Shown here: positions 36,001 through 44,703 of the stretch, piece by piece | How positions within the stretch are numbered: position 1 is the stretch's first letter | Layout of the letters: each line of letters starts with the position of its first letter | Assembly: GCA_965221625.1 (NCBI GenBank) | Contig: OZ244903.1 | Location: 496,001-560,000 of the forward strand | Source: Bin127 sp965221625 | GTDB lineage: Bacteria; Chloroflexota; Dehalococcoidia; Lucifugimonadales; Lucifugimonadaceae | Direction of reading: 5' to 3' | Length of the DNA stretch: 64,000 nucleotides | Position numbers and translations under genes: made by a program | Notes under the pieces: generated by a model | Databases searched by the model: none | Told to the model about the DNA's origin: nothing | What the model saw: the letters and a program-made list of their open reading frames with translations, nothing else

Positions 36001-37533
36001 TCAGCTTCGCAGCTGCGGGAAAAGAGTCACTTCGCGGATCGACCTCTCGCCAGTCAGCAACATTGTTAAGCGGTCGATTCCGATGCCGAGCCCACCGCAG
36101 GGCGGCATACCGTGATCCACCGCTGTCAGAAATGATTCGTCCTTACGATCCGCTTCGTCATCACCCGCTTCGCGTTGAGCGTCTTGATCTTCGAAGCGCT
36201 CCCTCTGATCCAACGGGTCGTTAAGCTCCGTGAATGCGTTAGCAAGCTCCCGTCCTAACGCAAACGCCTCAAAGCGCTCCACAACGTCTTCGCATCCCGG
36301 TTTTTTCTTGGCGAGGGGCGACATCTCGATCGGGTAGTCGACGAGGAACGTCGGCGAGATGAGATTCGGATTGACCTTGTCAGAGATTACCTTGTCAAGG
36401 AGTTGCGGCCACGTTGAGCTCGGGTCGACGTGTATGCCTTGCTCTAGCATCGCGGCAGCGAGCGATTGGCGATCGCTTAGCTTCAGAAAGTCGATGTCTG
36501 CGGCGTCGATTAAGGTTGACCGCAGGTCAACGCGCGGCCACGGCGGGGCGAGGTCGATCACTTCTCCACTTTCCGGCACGGGCACCTCAGTTGTGCCGTT
36601 CAGCTCTAGAGCAGCGAATGCGACCAACTCTTCCGTCATCCGCATTACCGCGTTGTAGTCGACGTATGCCTCGTAGCTCTCCATCGTCGTGAACTCAGGG
36701 TTGTGCTCCGCGTCGATGCCTTCGTTGCGGAATATCTTGCCAATCTCAAATACCTTTTCCATTCCGCCGACGATCAATTGCTTCAGATACAGTTCTGTGG
36801 CGATGCGCAGAAACAACGGACGGTCTAATGCTTGGTGATGCGTGTCGAAAGGTTTGGCGAAACCTCCGGCGGGAACAGGAACCAGTATCGGGGTTTCCAC
36901 TTCGATGAAGCCGCGGTTTTCCATGAAGCGGCGCACTGCCGAAACCACATTGGCGCGTGCCTTGGCGTTGCGCATCGCCCTATCGTTGGTCAAAAGGTCT
37001 AGATATCGTTGACGCACGCGGGTTTCAGTGTCTTGAAGCCCGTGCCACTTGTCCGGCAGCGGATTTATTGGCTTTGAAATGATGCTGAAAGCTTCGGCAT
37101 CGACCGAGATCTCACCGCGTCGAGATCGCATCACCGGACCTTCGACAGCAACGAAGTCGCCGATGTCAAGCAGATCGAACAAGCCAAAATCTTCATTCAA
37201 TACATTCGAACGTGCGAGTATCTGTATCGTCCCGCTGCCGTCTTTGACGTCGAGAAACGCCATGCGCCCCATGCCGCGACGTGCCATCACCCGACCGACG
37301 ATAGCGACAGAATCGCTAGCTAATCCGTCGGATTCCGAACCGCTATTGGTAGCTTCTAGGTCCTCGTAGAGGGAGATCGCATCAGCGATTTCATGGGAGC
37401 GCTTGACACGATGTGGAAACGGATCAACGCCTTTTTCGCGGAGTTGTGCGATCTTGCCGATGCGGTCCTGCTGAAGGCGCGGCAGATTGACTGGTTGAGC
37501 ATTTTGCTGGGGCGTGTTCGAGCTCTCAGCCAT
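36001..37533 (-). CDS. lysS: Lysyl-tRNA synthetase (class II)
   Basis: About 510 residues. The OB-fold anticodon domain covers roughly 55-165 (VAIVGRVMARRGMGRMAFLDVKDGSG), and class II motifs are in RFMENRGFIEVETPIL, KVFEIGKIFRNEGIDAEHNPEFT and GLGIGIDRLTMLLTGERSIREV. The start is set at ATG 37533 (MAESSNTPQQ) with AAGGGA about a dozen bases upstream; the frame remains open to 37722 but that leader is unlike LysRS. It probably forms an operon with serS. Confidence 0.95.
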   Translation of the reverse strand: MAESSNTPQQNAQPVNLPRLQQDRIGKIAQLREKGVDPFPHRVKRSHEIADAISLYEDLEATNSGSESDGLASDSVAIVGRVMARRGMGRMAFLDVKDGSGTIQILARSNVLNEDFGLFDLLDIGDFVAVEGPVMRSRRGEISVDAEAFSIISKPINPLPDKWHGLQDTETRVRQRYLDLLTNDRAMRNAKARANVVSAVRRFMENRGFIEVETPILVPVPAGGFAKPFDTHHQALDRPLFLRIATELYLKQLIVGGMEKVFEIGKIFRNEGIDAEHNPEFTTMESYEAYVDYNAVMRMTEELVAFAALELNGTTEVPVPESGEVIDLAPPWPRVDLRSTLIDAADIDFLKLSDRQSLAAAMLEQGIHVDPSSTWPQLLDKVISDKVNPNLISPTFLVDYPIEMSPLAKKKPGCEDVVERFEAFALGRELANAFTELNDPLDQRERFEDQDAQREAGDDEADRKDESFLTAVDHGMPPCGGLGIGIDRLTMLLTGERSIREVTLFPQLRS

Positions 37534-37757
37534 GGCTAGAAGCGATCCCTTCAAGTGAACCGTCGTGCGATTGCTCGTTGAATCAATCTTACCAATGCGA
37601 GTCCGTACTGGGAATTCCCGAGAATGACGGCTAACGGTACGTGAGTAACTTGAAACGCATATCCGAGAATTTCGCATAATCGTAATCAGCAAGCACGCGT
37701 TCGGTGCGCTTCTTGGGCGCATCGTTGTGAGGAGTCGGCAACGAATGCCGTGTTGAC

Positions 37758-38315
37758 TTGAGACTTACGGAAAGGAATAAGCGAAACGCTAGTCATGGAT
37801 TGAGGCCGACATCGTCCCGTACACGCTCTGCAATCGTCTCCATGTTCGGTCCCGACGGGTTTATCGGGCTAAGGGCATTGGACCTATATGCCGGCACCGG
37901 TGCTGTCGGTCTCGACATGTTGGGGCATGGAGCGAGCTTTGTCGATTTCGTAGAGATTGATCGATCCCGAGCCAAGCAGATAAACGAAACAGTCGTCCGG
38001 CGCGGCTTCAAGGCATTTGCGAAGGTGTATCGCATGGACGCGAAGAGAGCACTGACTATGCTTACGGGCACCGGATACGACATCATTTTTGCCGATCCAC
38101 CGTACGACTTGGATCCGTGGGAAGAAATGATCACATCGGTCGCCAACCACAATCTGGCGAATCCAAAGGGTGTACTGATCGCCGAGCATTCGAGCCGAAG
38201 GATGTTGCCCGAGAAGATCTCAGGCGCGAAAGCAACCAACCGGAAACGCTACGGCGACAGCGGAATAACCGTCTATTCATTTGAAAAAAGCGAGATTACT
38301 GAAACAACCAAATGA
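37758..38315 (+). CDS. rsmD: 16S rRNA (guanine-966-N2)-methyltransferase
   Basis: Methylates G966 of 16S rRNA. Present are LRPTSSRTRSAIVSMF, the SAM motif ALDLYAGTGAVGLDMLGHGA, and the catalytic DPPY in DIIFADPPYDL. The only start available after the in-frame stop at 37728 is TTG at 37758, and the usual N-terminal strand (RIIAGxxKGRxL) is not visible, so the N-terminus is either diverged or shortened. It overlaps coaD by four bases, the common rsmD-coaD arrangement. Confidence 0.9.
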   Translation: MRLTERNKRNASHGLRPTSSRTRSAIVSMFGPDGFIGLRALDLYAGTGAVGLDMLGHGASFVDFVEIDRSRAKQINETVVRRGFKAFAKVYRMDAKRALTMLTGTGYDIIFADPPYDLDPWEEMITSVANHNLANPKGVLIAEHSSRRMLPEKISGAKATNRKRYGDSGITVYSFEKSEITETTK

Positions 38316-38806
38316 GCGGCATCGTAGCCATGTACCCCGGAACGTTTGATCCGGTCACTAACGGCCACGTCGACATCGTTCGGCGTGCGTCGGCTTTGTT
38401 CGAATCTCTCATCGTTGCGGTCTACGACGGCTCGCACAAGTCGGTCCTGTTCAACATCGATCAACGAGTGGGAATGTTCAGAGAAGCAACTTCAGAGGTC
38501 GGGAACGTTGAGATCATGCGCTTCAGCGGTCTGACCGTCGACTTTGCGCACAAGACAGGCGCGAAAGCCGTGGTGCGCGGGCTTAGAATCACTAGTGATT
38601 TCGAGTACGAAGGTGCGATGGCACTGATGAATCGGCACCTCGACGAAGATATCGAGACCGTCTGTCTTTTTTCGTCAATCGAGAACCAATATGTCAGTTC
38701 TTCGCGGGTCAAGGAGATCGCATCCCTCGGCGGGGACATCTCAGGATTGGTGCCTCAGAACGTGGTGATGCCGACGACGCGAAGATTGACGAGTGATCAA
38801 TCGTAG
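38312..38806 (+). CDS. coaD: Phosphopantetheine adenylyltransferase
   Basis: Fourth step of coenzyme A synthesis, joining 4'-phosphopantetheine and ATP to dephospho-CoA. The 164-residue protein has the nucleotidyltransferase T/HxGH-type signature in YPGTFDPVTNGHVDIVRRA, AVVRGLRITSDFEYE and YVSSSRVKEIASLGGDIS. All match CoaD. ATGA overlap with rsmD indicates coupling. Confidence 0.97.
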   Translation: MSGIVAMYPGTFDPVTNGHVDIVRRASALFESLIVAVYDGSHKSVLFNIDQRVGMFREATSEVGNVEIMRFSGLTVDFAHKTGAKAVVRGLRITSDFEYEGAMALMNRHLDEDIETVCLFSSIENQYVSSSRVKEIASLGGDISGLVPQNVVMPTTRRLTSDQS

Positions 38807-38888
38807 TTCGAGAAGAGAGTGCAAGACCCGATAACCGACCAATATCTGAACGTGCCGGAATGCGGTGCACGGTCCTAAGGAGCCGAAG

Positions 38889-39587
38889 ATGACAACCGAA
38901 ACCCAATTCAGCTACAACTCCGAGTCGAGCGAGTTCTTGACGAGTCAACCGCTGATCTATGAGTTGCTCGGCAGGGTAGCGAACGCCGTCGACTCTGGGC
39001 GGATGAAGGTCAGCGGACGCAGCATCGTCAAATCTGATGAGATGCTCGGTTGGATCGAAGAGTTGAAGCTTGAGTTGCCGAAGGTTACCTCGCTCTCCGA
39101 TCAAATCGTTACGAAACGAGATCAGATGATCAGCGATGCCGAGGAGTTCCTTAGGACCTCGCGCGCAGACGTAATGCAGGAAACTGAGGCATTGCGGCAA
39201 CGGGCTGAAGAAGAGCGAAACATCATCCTGGCCCAAGCGCGCAACAAGGCTATGGAGATGATCAACCAGTCTTCAGTGGTACACGGCTCGCAGGAAGAAG
39301 CGGAGCGCATCATCGCCGAAGCGAAGAGTAGAGCGGAGAGTATCGTCGGACAAGCGAAGCGAGAGGCGAACCAAATTCGCGAAACCGCCGACCGAGCGAC
39401 GCTTCAACAGAGCCAACAAACTGACGACTACTCAAGGCGCATGTTGATGAAGCTGGAGGAGCAGCTTGCTCACTCGCTGTCACAGATCCGACACGGCATT
39501 GACGCGGTCAACAGCAACATGGACGAACGCAAACAAGAACTGCAACGCATCGAGGCAAAAAACGCTGTCGCCAAAGGCGACATTTAG
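38889..39587 (+). CDS. Coiled-coil protein, DivIVA-like
   Basis: A 232-residue soluble protein dominated by heptad-like charged helix (about residues 70-200; EEAERIIAEAKSRAESIVGQ) resembling the coiled coil of DivIVA or ATPase b subunits. The N-terminal 60 residues (FSYNSESSEFLTSQPLIYEL) are not recognised. The start at 38889 is supported by AAGGAG seven bases upstream. It follows coaD by 82 bases and is ended by a strong terminator. Involvement in cell division or polarity is inference. Confidence 0.65.
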   Translation: MTTETQFSYNSESSEFLTSQPLIYELLGRVANAVDSGRMKVSGRSIVKSDEMLGWIEELKLELPKVTSLSDQIVTKRDQMISDAEEFLRTSRADVMQETEALRQRAEEERNIILAQARNKAMEMINQSSVVHGSQEEAERIIAEAKSRAESIVGQAKREANQIRETADRATLQQSQQTDDYSRRMLMKLEEQLAHSLSQIRHGIDAVNSNMDERKQELQRIEAKNAVAKGDI

Positions 39588-39631
39588 AGCTCAACGTCTC
39601 GCCTCAACTGCAGTACTAAACAAGCGCATTC

Positions 39632-39671
39632 AATCGGGACGTCTCAAGCAGAACGTCCCGATTTTCTTTTT
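39632..39671 (+). terminator. Rho-independent terminator
   Basis: A perfect 11-bp stem (AATCGGGACGT with ACGTCCCGATT) around a ten-base loop, followed by TTCTTTTT. It closes the rsmD-coaD-coiled-coil transcription unit and insulates the selenoprotein gene, which must therefore have its own promoter. Confidence 0.9.
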
Positions 39672-39692
39672 GGGATGCAGTTTGCTTGTCGC

Positions 39693-39723
39693 TTGCGTCG
39701 CGCCGTGCGGAACCAAGTAGAAT
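39693..39723 (+). promoter_or_regulatory. Candidate promoter of the selenoprotein gene
   Basis: TTGCGT and TAGAAT are separated by 19 bases, ending nine bases before the ATG at 39733. The preceding terminator requires a promoter in this short gap. The spacer is longer than ideal and the short leader leaves no room for a strong ribosome-binding site, so the call is tentative. Confidence 0.3.
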
Positions 39724-39732
39724 CGCTTTGTC

Positions 39733-40713
39733 ATGGTTTGGATCGTCCGTGCAGTTACCGGTGGTGTCGTTGCTCTGTTGACGGTTTCAGCGATCTCATG
39801 TGGCGATGAAGGTGGTGCGGCCTCTCCGGCAAACCCAACTCAAACGCAGACGGCGTTGACAGCACCGAATGCCACGATGGTCCCTGCCGTTACGGCGACG
39901 TCCGTCCCGACCGCCACTGCGATTTCTGTCGCCACCGAAACACCAATTCGAACCGCCGCTCCTGCACCCATCCCTACCGCAACTCCCGTCCCAACGTCGG
40001 CTCCGGCGCGTATGGCGACTGCAACGCCGGTGCCTGTCGCCACCGCCACACCCATATCGACTGACACGCCTGAACCAATTGCTACCGCTACGCAGATACC
40101 GACGGCCACGTCTACCCCGCCTCCGACGTCGACGCCTGAACCGTTGCGGGTTAACGTGCCAAACCGCGGATATAACTCGTTGGGATCGGACGACGCGCCA
40201 ATCGTGATGTACGACTTCTCCGATTTCCTCTGACCGCACTGCGGCACTTGGCATCGCGGGACCGTTGCCCAGCTTCGTGAGACCCACATCGCCGATGGGT
40301 TACTGAAGAGCATCTACTTTCACTTCCCATTGCCCTTGGGCGAAGGCTCCATGATGGCCGCAGAGTTCGCCGAATGCGCTGGAGAGCAGGGAAAGAATCT
40401 ATTCTGGGATTTCGTGGACGGCGTCTACCTGAACCAAGGCGAGACTGACCTCGAATCACTAACCGCATTGGCGAGCAATTTGGTTCTTGATCCTGCGGAG
40501 TTCGAGGCATGTTTGATCTCAGGGCACCACAACACGACATGGCAGATTGACCGGGCGCGCGGCCTCGCTCTGGGCGTACAATCCACCCCAACGATATTCC
40601 TCGCATACGTCGACGCGAGTGGCGAGGTGGTACGACTGCAGTTCCAAGGCGCACGTGATTTCGACGCCATCTCGAACATCCTTGACGCCATATTGAGGGA
40701 GTTGGAAGAATGA
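39733..40713 (+). CDS. Lipoprotein DsbA/thioredoxin-fold selenoprotein with in-frame UGA (Sec167)
   Basis: One frame of 326 residues read through a TGA at 40231-40233. Residues 1-22 form a signal peptide with lipobox SAISC (lipidated Cys23). Residues 24-145 are a Thr/Pro/Ala-rich tether with ATPVPT-type repeats. Residues 150-326 are a DsbA/Thioredoxin_4 domain: IVMYDFSDFL-Sec167-Pro-His-Cys170, then HFPLPLGEGSMMAAEF, Cys215 and Cys260 where the second cysteine pair of this family lies, and the cis-Pro loop QSTPTIFLAY (Pro286). Family members have Cys at position 167, so UGA replaces the nucleophilic Cys of CxxC, giving UxxC. The frame stays intact and family-like for 159 codons after the TGA and ends by overlapping the next start (ATGA). 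A SECIS-like hairpin follows the TGA. Predicted role: extracytoplasmic thiol-disulfide oxidoreductase. The alternative is a nonsense mutation or sequencing error. No sel genes are in the window. Confidence 0.82.
40247..40272 (+). promoter_or_regulatory. Predicted bacterial SECIS hairpin
   Basis: CTTGGCATC (40247-40255) pairs with GTTGCCCAG (40264-40272) with seven of nine positions paired, interrupted by one T-C and one T-T opposition. The apical loop is GCGGGACC (40256-40263). The loop begins 22 bases after the TGA and has G within its first two bases, meeting published bacterial SECIS rules (apical loop about 16-37 bases downstream, G in the first two loop positions). SelB would bind it to deliver Sec-tRNA. 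Confidence 0.6.
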
Positions 40714-41879
40714 AGATTACGAAGATCACACCTTACCTGATCACCGCACCGAGTCCATATCTCGACACCGCCGAAGACAGTAATCGAGAGCGTCGCAATC
40801 GCGAATACCTATTCGTAGAGGTGAACACCGACGAAGGGGTTACCGGATGGGGAGAAGTCACGTGCACCCGCGAACAGGCGAACCGTGGAGTCGCTTCATT
40901 GATTACGCACGTGTCGGATTTGCTGCAGGGCGATGACCCGAAGAACATCGAAAAGATCTGGCACAAGGTCTTCCGCCACTTCACCTACATGGGTTCGCGT
41001 GGTGCCACCACATCCGTGCTCTCCGGCATCGACATTGCGCTGTGGGACATCCGAGGCAAGGTGCTGGGATTGCCAGTCTACGAACTGTTGGGCGGCCCGG
41101 TTAGGGATGCCGTGGACGTCTACTGCCATCCCGAAGATGGCGCAACCCCGGAGGCATTGGCGCAGCACTGCAAAGCGATTGTGGATACGGGACAAAAGGC
41201 ACTCAAGACCGACCCGTGGCATCCACATCACCCTGACGAAATTGACGGTTACATGTCCGGTAGGTTGACGGATGATGCGATAAACCTCGGCGTAGATCGA
41301 ATCGCCGCCGCCCGCGAAGCCGTTGGTCCCGACATCGAAATACTGATTGACAACCACGCGCGGTTCGACGTTCCTACGGCGATCCGATTGGCGAAGTCGT
41401 TGGAGCCATACGACATCTTCTGGTTCGAAGAGCCAGTCGGGGTCGAATCGAATGCGGCACTGAAGCAGGTCCGAGACGCAACCGATGTTCCGATCTGCGT
41501 CGGTGAGAGGATTCACACTCGCTGGGAGTTTGTGCCAATTCTGGAGAACGGATTAGCCGACTTCATCATGCCAGACATCACTTGGACCGGCGGCGTCTCG
41601 GAGTTGAAGAAGATATGCACGCAAGCGGAGGCGTACTACATCCCCGTGTCGCCACACGACGCCAGCGGTCCTATCAACGTGATATCCGGTGCCCAAGTCA
41701 TGATCACCGTTCCCAACTCATATCGAGTTGAAACCTCGCGTGCCAAGTTGAATGCGTACGACGAGTTCATTGACGTCCCGCTCGACATACGCGGCGACAA
41801 GATCTACCTCGACGCAAACAAGCCTGGGATTGGCGTCGAGTTAGACAAGGGATACCTCGAGTCGCACCGCGTCGCATAG
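40710..41879 (+). CDS. Mandelate racemase/muconate lactonizing enzyme family protein
   Basis: Enolase-superfamily enzyme of 389 residues. Capping-domain elements include VNTDEGVTGWGEVTCTREQ and SGIDIALWDIRGKVLGLPVY. Barrel metal ligands are in EILIDNHARFD (Asp), FWFEEPVG (Glu) and CVGERIHTRW (Glu); a candidate catalytic His is in VSPHDASGP. The pattern fits the D-galactonate/D-mannonate dehydratase-like subgroup. Its ATG overlaps the stop of the selenoprotein by four bases, so ribosomes must read through the UGA to reach it by coupling. Confidence 0.87.
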   Translation: MKITKITPYLITAPSPYLDTAEDSNRERRNREYLFVEVNTDEGVTGWGEVTCTREQANRGVASLITHVSDLLQGDDPKNIEKIWHKVFRHFTYMGSRGATTSVLSGIDIALWDIRGKVLGLPVYELLGGPVRDAVDVYCHPEDGATPEALAQHCKAIVDTGQKALKTDPWHPHHPDEIDGYMSGRLTDDAINLGVDRIAAAREAVGPDIEILIDNHARFDVPTAIRLAKSLEPYDIFWFEEPVGVESNAALKQVRDATDVPICVGERIHTRWEFVPILENGLADFIMPDITWTGGVSELKKICTQAEAYYIPVSPHDASGPINVISGAQVMITVPNSYRVETSRAKLNAYDEFIDVPLDIRGDKIYLDANKPGIGVELDKGYLESHRVA

Positions 41880-42007
41880 AGGTGCTAGCGCACGCTTAGC
41901 AACCGATCCGAATGGTGAATCGCGCATCACGTGCGAATCGGCGTTGATTAGACTCTTCGGTTGGTGAAACGGTCGCTGTCAATCGCCCTTTTGGTTTTGG
42001 AGTTGAG

Positions 42008-43204
42008 ATGAAGATTACCGACGTACGTCTACGCCACTTGTCGGGCCGCATGGAAGTGGACGGCCCATTCTTCGAAGACCGCTTGCTGCAACCCACCGAT
42101 ATCTACGAGGAGTTTCGCACGCAAAGTGATCGCAACGCGCGCGGCGTTCAGGTTGACAAGAGCACGTTCGAAGTGCAGCAAGTCTTCGTTCAGATTGACA
42201 CCGACGAAGGTGTGAGTGGCATCTGCGGTGGTATGTTCCCTGGCGTACCGTGGCACATCTGGCAGTTGAAAGACCTACTAATCGGTCGAGACCCGCTCGC
42301 CACCGAGTTCCTATGGGACATCATGCACCGCACTTCCGTACACGGGCGTCAAGGCGAACCTATGATGGCGATCTCGATGCTCGACAACGCTCTCTGGGAC
42401 CTCAAAGGCAACTGGTTGGGCAAGCCGGTTTACATGCTCATTGGCGGTCCTTGTCGGAAGTCAATGCCTGCGTACGCGTCAATGCTGGGTCACAACGTAA
42501 CCGACATGGGATTGGTGCGAGAACGAGCAACGATGGCCAAGGAACGCGGCTTCACAGCCCAGAAGTGGTTCTTCCGGCACGGCCCAATGTCTGGTCACGA
42601 AGGCCTGAAGAAGAACGTCGAGATGGTAAGGACTTTGCGCGAGACGGTTGGCAGCGACATCGACATCATGCTCGACTGCTGGCAGTCGATGGACGTGAAC
42701 TACGTAGTCAAGTTGGCATCAGCGATCGAAGAGTACCAACCGCGCTGGATCGAAGAAGTCGCAATGCCCGACCGCATCGGCTCCTATCGCAAGATACGCG
42801 ACAAGATCAACATTCCGGTGTCGGGGGCGGAGCACGAATACACGCGATGGGGATTCAAACGTTTCATGGATGCTGAGGCGTTGGACATCATCCAACCCGA
42901 CTTGAACTGGGCGGGCGGACTATCGGAAGTCCTCAAGATTTCCGCAATGGCTACCGCTTACGACCTCATCACGATTGCGCATCAGGGAGTTACACCCGTA
43001 GGTATGGCATGGTCGGCGTCACAATCCCCGATTCACACGCCATACGTTGAGATGCTGCTGAAACACGCAGCCTTGAGCTACTACTTCGATAAGAATGGCG
43101 GACCGATCCTCAACGACGGAATGTTGACAGTTTCAGACGAACCCGGCTTCGGATACGTCATTGACGAGGACAAGGTCGAATCGGAACGCGAGATTACTTT
43201 CTGA
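42008..43204 (+). CDS. Enolase-superfamily protein, L-rhamnonate dehydratase-like
   Basis: 398 residues. Features matching the rhamnonate dehydratase group are FFRHGPMSGHEGLKKNVEMV, IDIMLDCWQSMDVNYVVKLA (metal Asp), PRWIEEVAMPD (Glu) and SGAEHEYTRWGFKRFM (Glu), with a candidate base His in TIAHQGVTPVG. The enzyme would dehydrate a 6-deoxy or related aldonate to a 2-keto-3-deoxy acid. The preceding 128-base gap may hold its own promoter. Substrate assignment is inference from subgroup motifs. Confidence 0.82.
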   Translation: MKITDVRLRHLSGRMEVDGPFFEDRLLQPTDIYEEFRTQSDRNARGVQVDKSTFEVQQVFVQIDTDEGVSGICGGMFPGVPWHIWQLKDLLIGRDPLATEFLWDIMHRTSVHGRQGEPMMAISMLDNALWDLKGNWLGKPVYMLIGGPCRKSMPAYASMLGHNVTDMGLVRERATMAKERGFTAQKWFFRHGPMSGHEGLKKNVEMVRTLRETVGSDIDIMLDCWQSMDVNYVVKLASAIEEYQPRWIEEVAMPDRIGSYRKIRDKINIPVSGAEHEYTRWGFKRFMDAEALDIIQPDLNWAGGLSEVLKISAMATAYDLITIAHQGVTPVGMAWSASQSPIHTPYVEMLLKHAALSYYFDKNGGPILNDGMLTVSDEPGFGYVIDEDKVESEREITF

Positions 43205-43331
43205 TCGCAGCCAATGTGCGGACGGAGCACCGAGCTTCGTGTTTGCCGTACACCCGTGTAGGACGGCTGATGATCTCCCCGCAATATACTTGCGATAGCG
43301 TACCCGTTGACACGGTTTGACCTGTAGCACC

Positions 43332-44546
43332 ATGATCCTAAACCCACCGATCCAACGCGACGTCCCAGATGATTTCGGTCGCTTCGGGGATTACGGCGGC
43401 AAATTCGTGCCAGAGACGTTGATGGCGGCGTTGGATGAGTTGGAGGATGCGTATCTGGCAGCACGTGAGGATGAATCATTCTGGGCCGACCTGTCAGGGT
43501 TGCTCAAGGATTATGTCGGGCGTCCGACCCCGCTTTATCACGCCCGGAATCTAAGCCAAAAGCTTGGCGGTGCGCAGATCTGGCTGAAGCGTGAAGACTT
43601 GGCGCACACCGGTGCGCACAAAATTAACAACGCTATGGGGCAGATTCTGCTCGCGAAGCGACTCGGCAAGACGCGAATTATCGCCGAGACCGGCGCAGGA
43701 CAGCACGGAGTGGCAACCGCTACCGCCTGCTCAATGATGGGTTTGGAGTGCATCGTCTACATGGGCGACGAAGACATTGAGCGCCAAAAGCCCAATGTCT
43801 ATCGCATGACGTTGCTCGGAGCCACTGTCGAACCCGTGCACTCCGGTTCTCGTACCCTTAAAGACGCCATCAACGAAGCGATACGCGACTGGGTAACCAA
43901 TGTCGAAACCACCCACTACCTGATCGGCAGTGCCGTCGGTCCCCACCCATATCCGATGTTGGTGCGAGACTTCCAAAGCGTCATCGGCAACGAGGCTCGA
44001 GAACAGTGTTTAGCTCAAGTTGGGAAGTTGCCTGATTACGCCATCGCATGCGTCGGCGGAGGGTCGAACGCCATCGGTCTTTTCAGCGGATTCGTTGACG
44101 ACGAGAGCGTCCGATTGGTCGGCATCGAGGCCGGAGGCGACGGCATCGACACCGAGCGTCACTCAGCAACAATGAATCGAGGACGCCCCGGCGTATTGCA
44201 CGGATCGATGTCGTATCTGTTGCAGGACCAATGGGGTCAGGTGAGCGAGGCGCACTCCGTTTCTGCCGGATTAGACTACCCGGGAGTCGGACCGGAGCAC
44301 TCTTACTTCCATGACATCGAACGCGCGCAGTACCACGCAATCGATGACGATGGTGCGTTGGCGGGATTCGATCTGCTGTGTCTCACGGAAGGCATTATTC
44401 CCGCGTTGGAACCGTCCCACGCGCTCGCATACGCCCAAGAACTTGCACCTACCTTGGATGAATCGGACGTGATACTCCTGCTGCTTAGCGGTCGCGGCGA
44501 CAAGGATCTGGAGACGGTCGCGCAACGGCGCGGGATTGAGATCTAG
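43332..44546 (+). CDS. trpB: Tryptophan synthase beta chain
   Basis: PLP enzyme condensing indole and serine, 404 residues. The N-terminus FGRFGDYGGKFVPETLMAAL and the PLP-lysine segment EDLAHTGAHKINNAMGQIL (Lys97) identify the TrpB1 type; GGGSNAIGLFSGF binds the phosphate. No trpA is adjacent, which is unusual for a TrpB1-type chain. The ATG at 43332 was preferred to an in-frame TTG 15 bases upstream. Confidence 0.95.
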   Translation: MILNPPIQRDVPDDFGRFGDYGGKFVPETLMAALDELEDAYLAAREDESFWADLSGLLKDYVGRPTPLYHARNLSQKLGGAQIWLKREDLAHTGAHKINNAMGQILLAKRLGKTRIIAETGAGQHGVATATACSMMGLECIVYMGDEDIERQKPNVYRMTLLGATVEPVHSGSRTLKDAINEAIRDWVTNVETTHYLIGSAVGPHPYPMLVRDFQSVIGNEAREQCLAQVGKLPDYAIACVGGGSNAIGLFSGFVDDESVRLVGIEAGGDGIDTERHSATMNRGRPGVLHGSMSYLLQDQWGQVSEAHSVSAGLDYPGVGPEHSYFHDIERAQYHAIDDDGALAGFDLLCLTEGIIPALEPSHALAYAQELAPTLDESDVILLLLSGRGDKDLETVAQRRGIEI

Positions 44547-44703
44547 GCGGTTGGCACATCCGCACCTATTACGCGAAGCATTCATCGCCAACGCCAGTAC
44601 TGACCTGACCTCGAACTTCCCTTTGCTCCTTAACCGCGGATGGTGCGGATTGATGCTACGATTCTGCAAGGTTTGGACGATTAACTCTTGAGGTGTCCGA
44701 GAC

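Noticed and set aside
40231..40233. Pseudogene or sequencing error as explanation of the in-frame TGA
   Set aside because: The stop falls on the one codon where Sec would be functional, the reading frame continues intact with family motifs, and a SECIS-like hairpin follows. I cannot exclude an error without reads, so it stays as the stated alternative.
39796..40313. Minus-strand frames opposite the Thr/Pro-rich tether
   Set aside because: They are Arg/Gly- or Val/Gly-rich mirrors of the repetitive tether codons and have no independent features.
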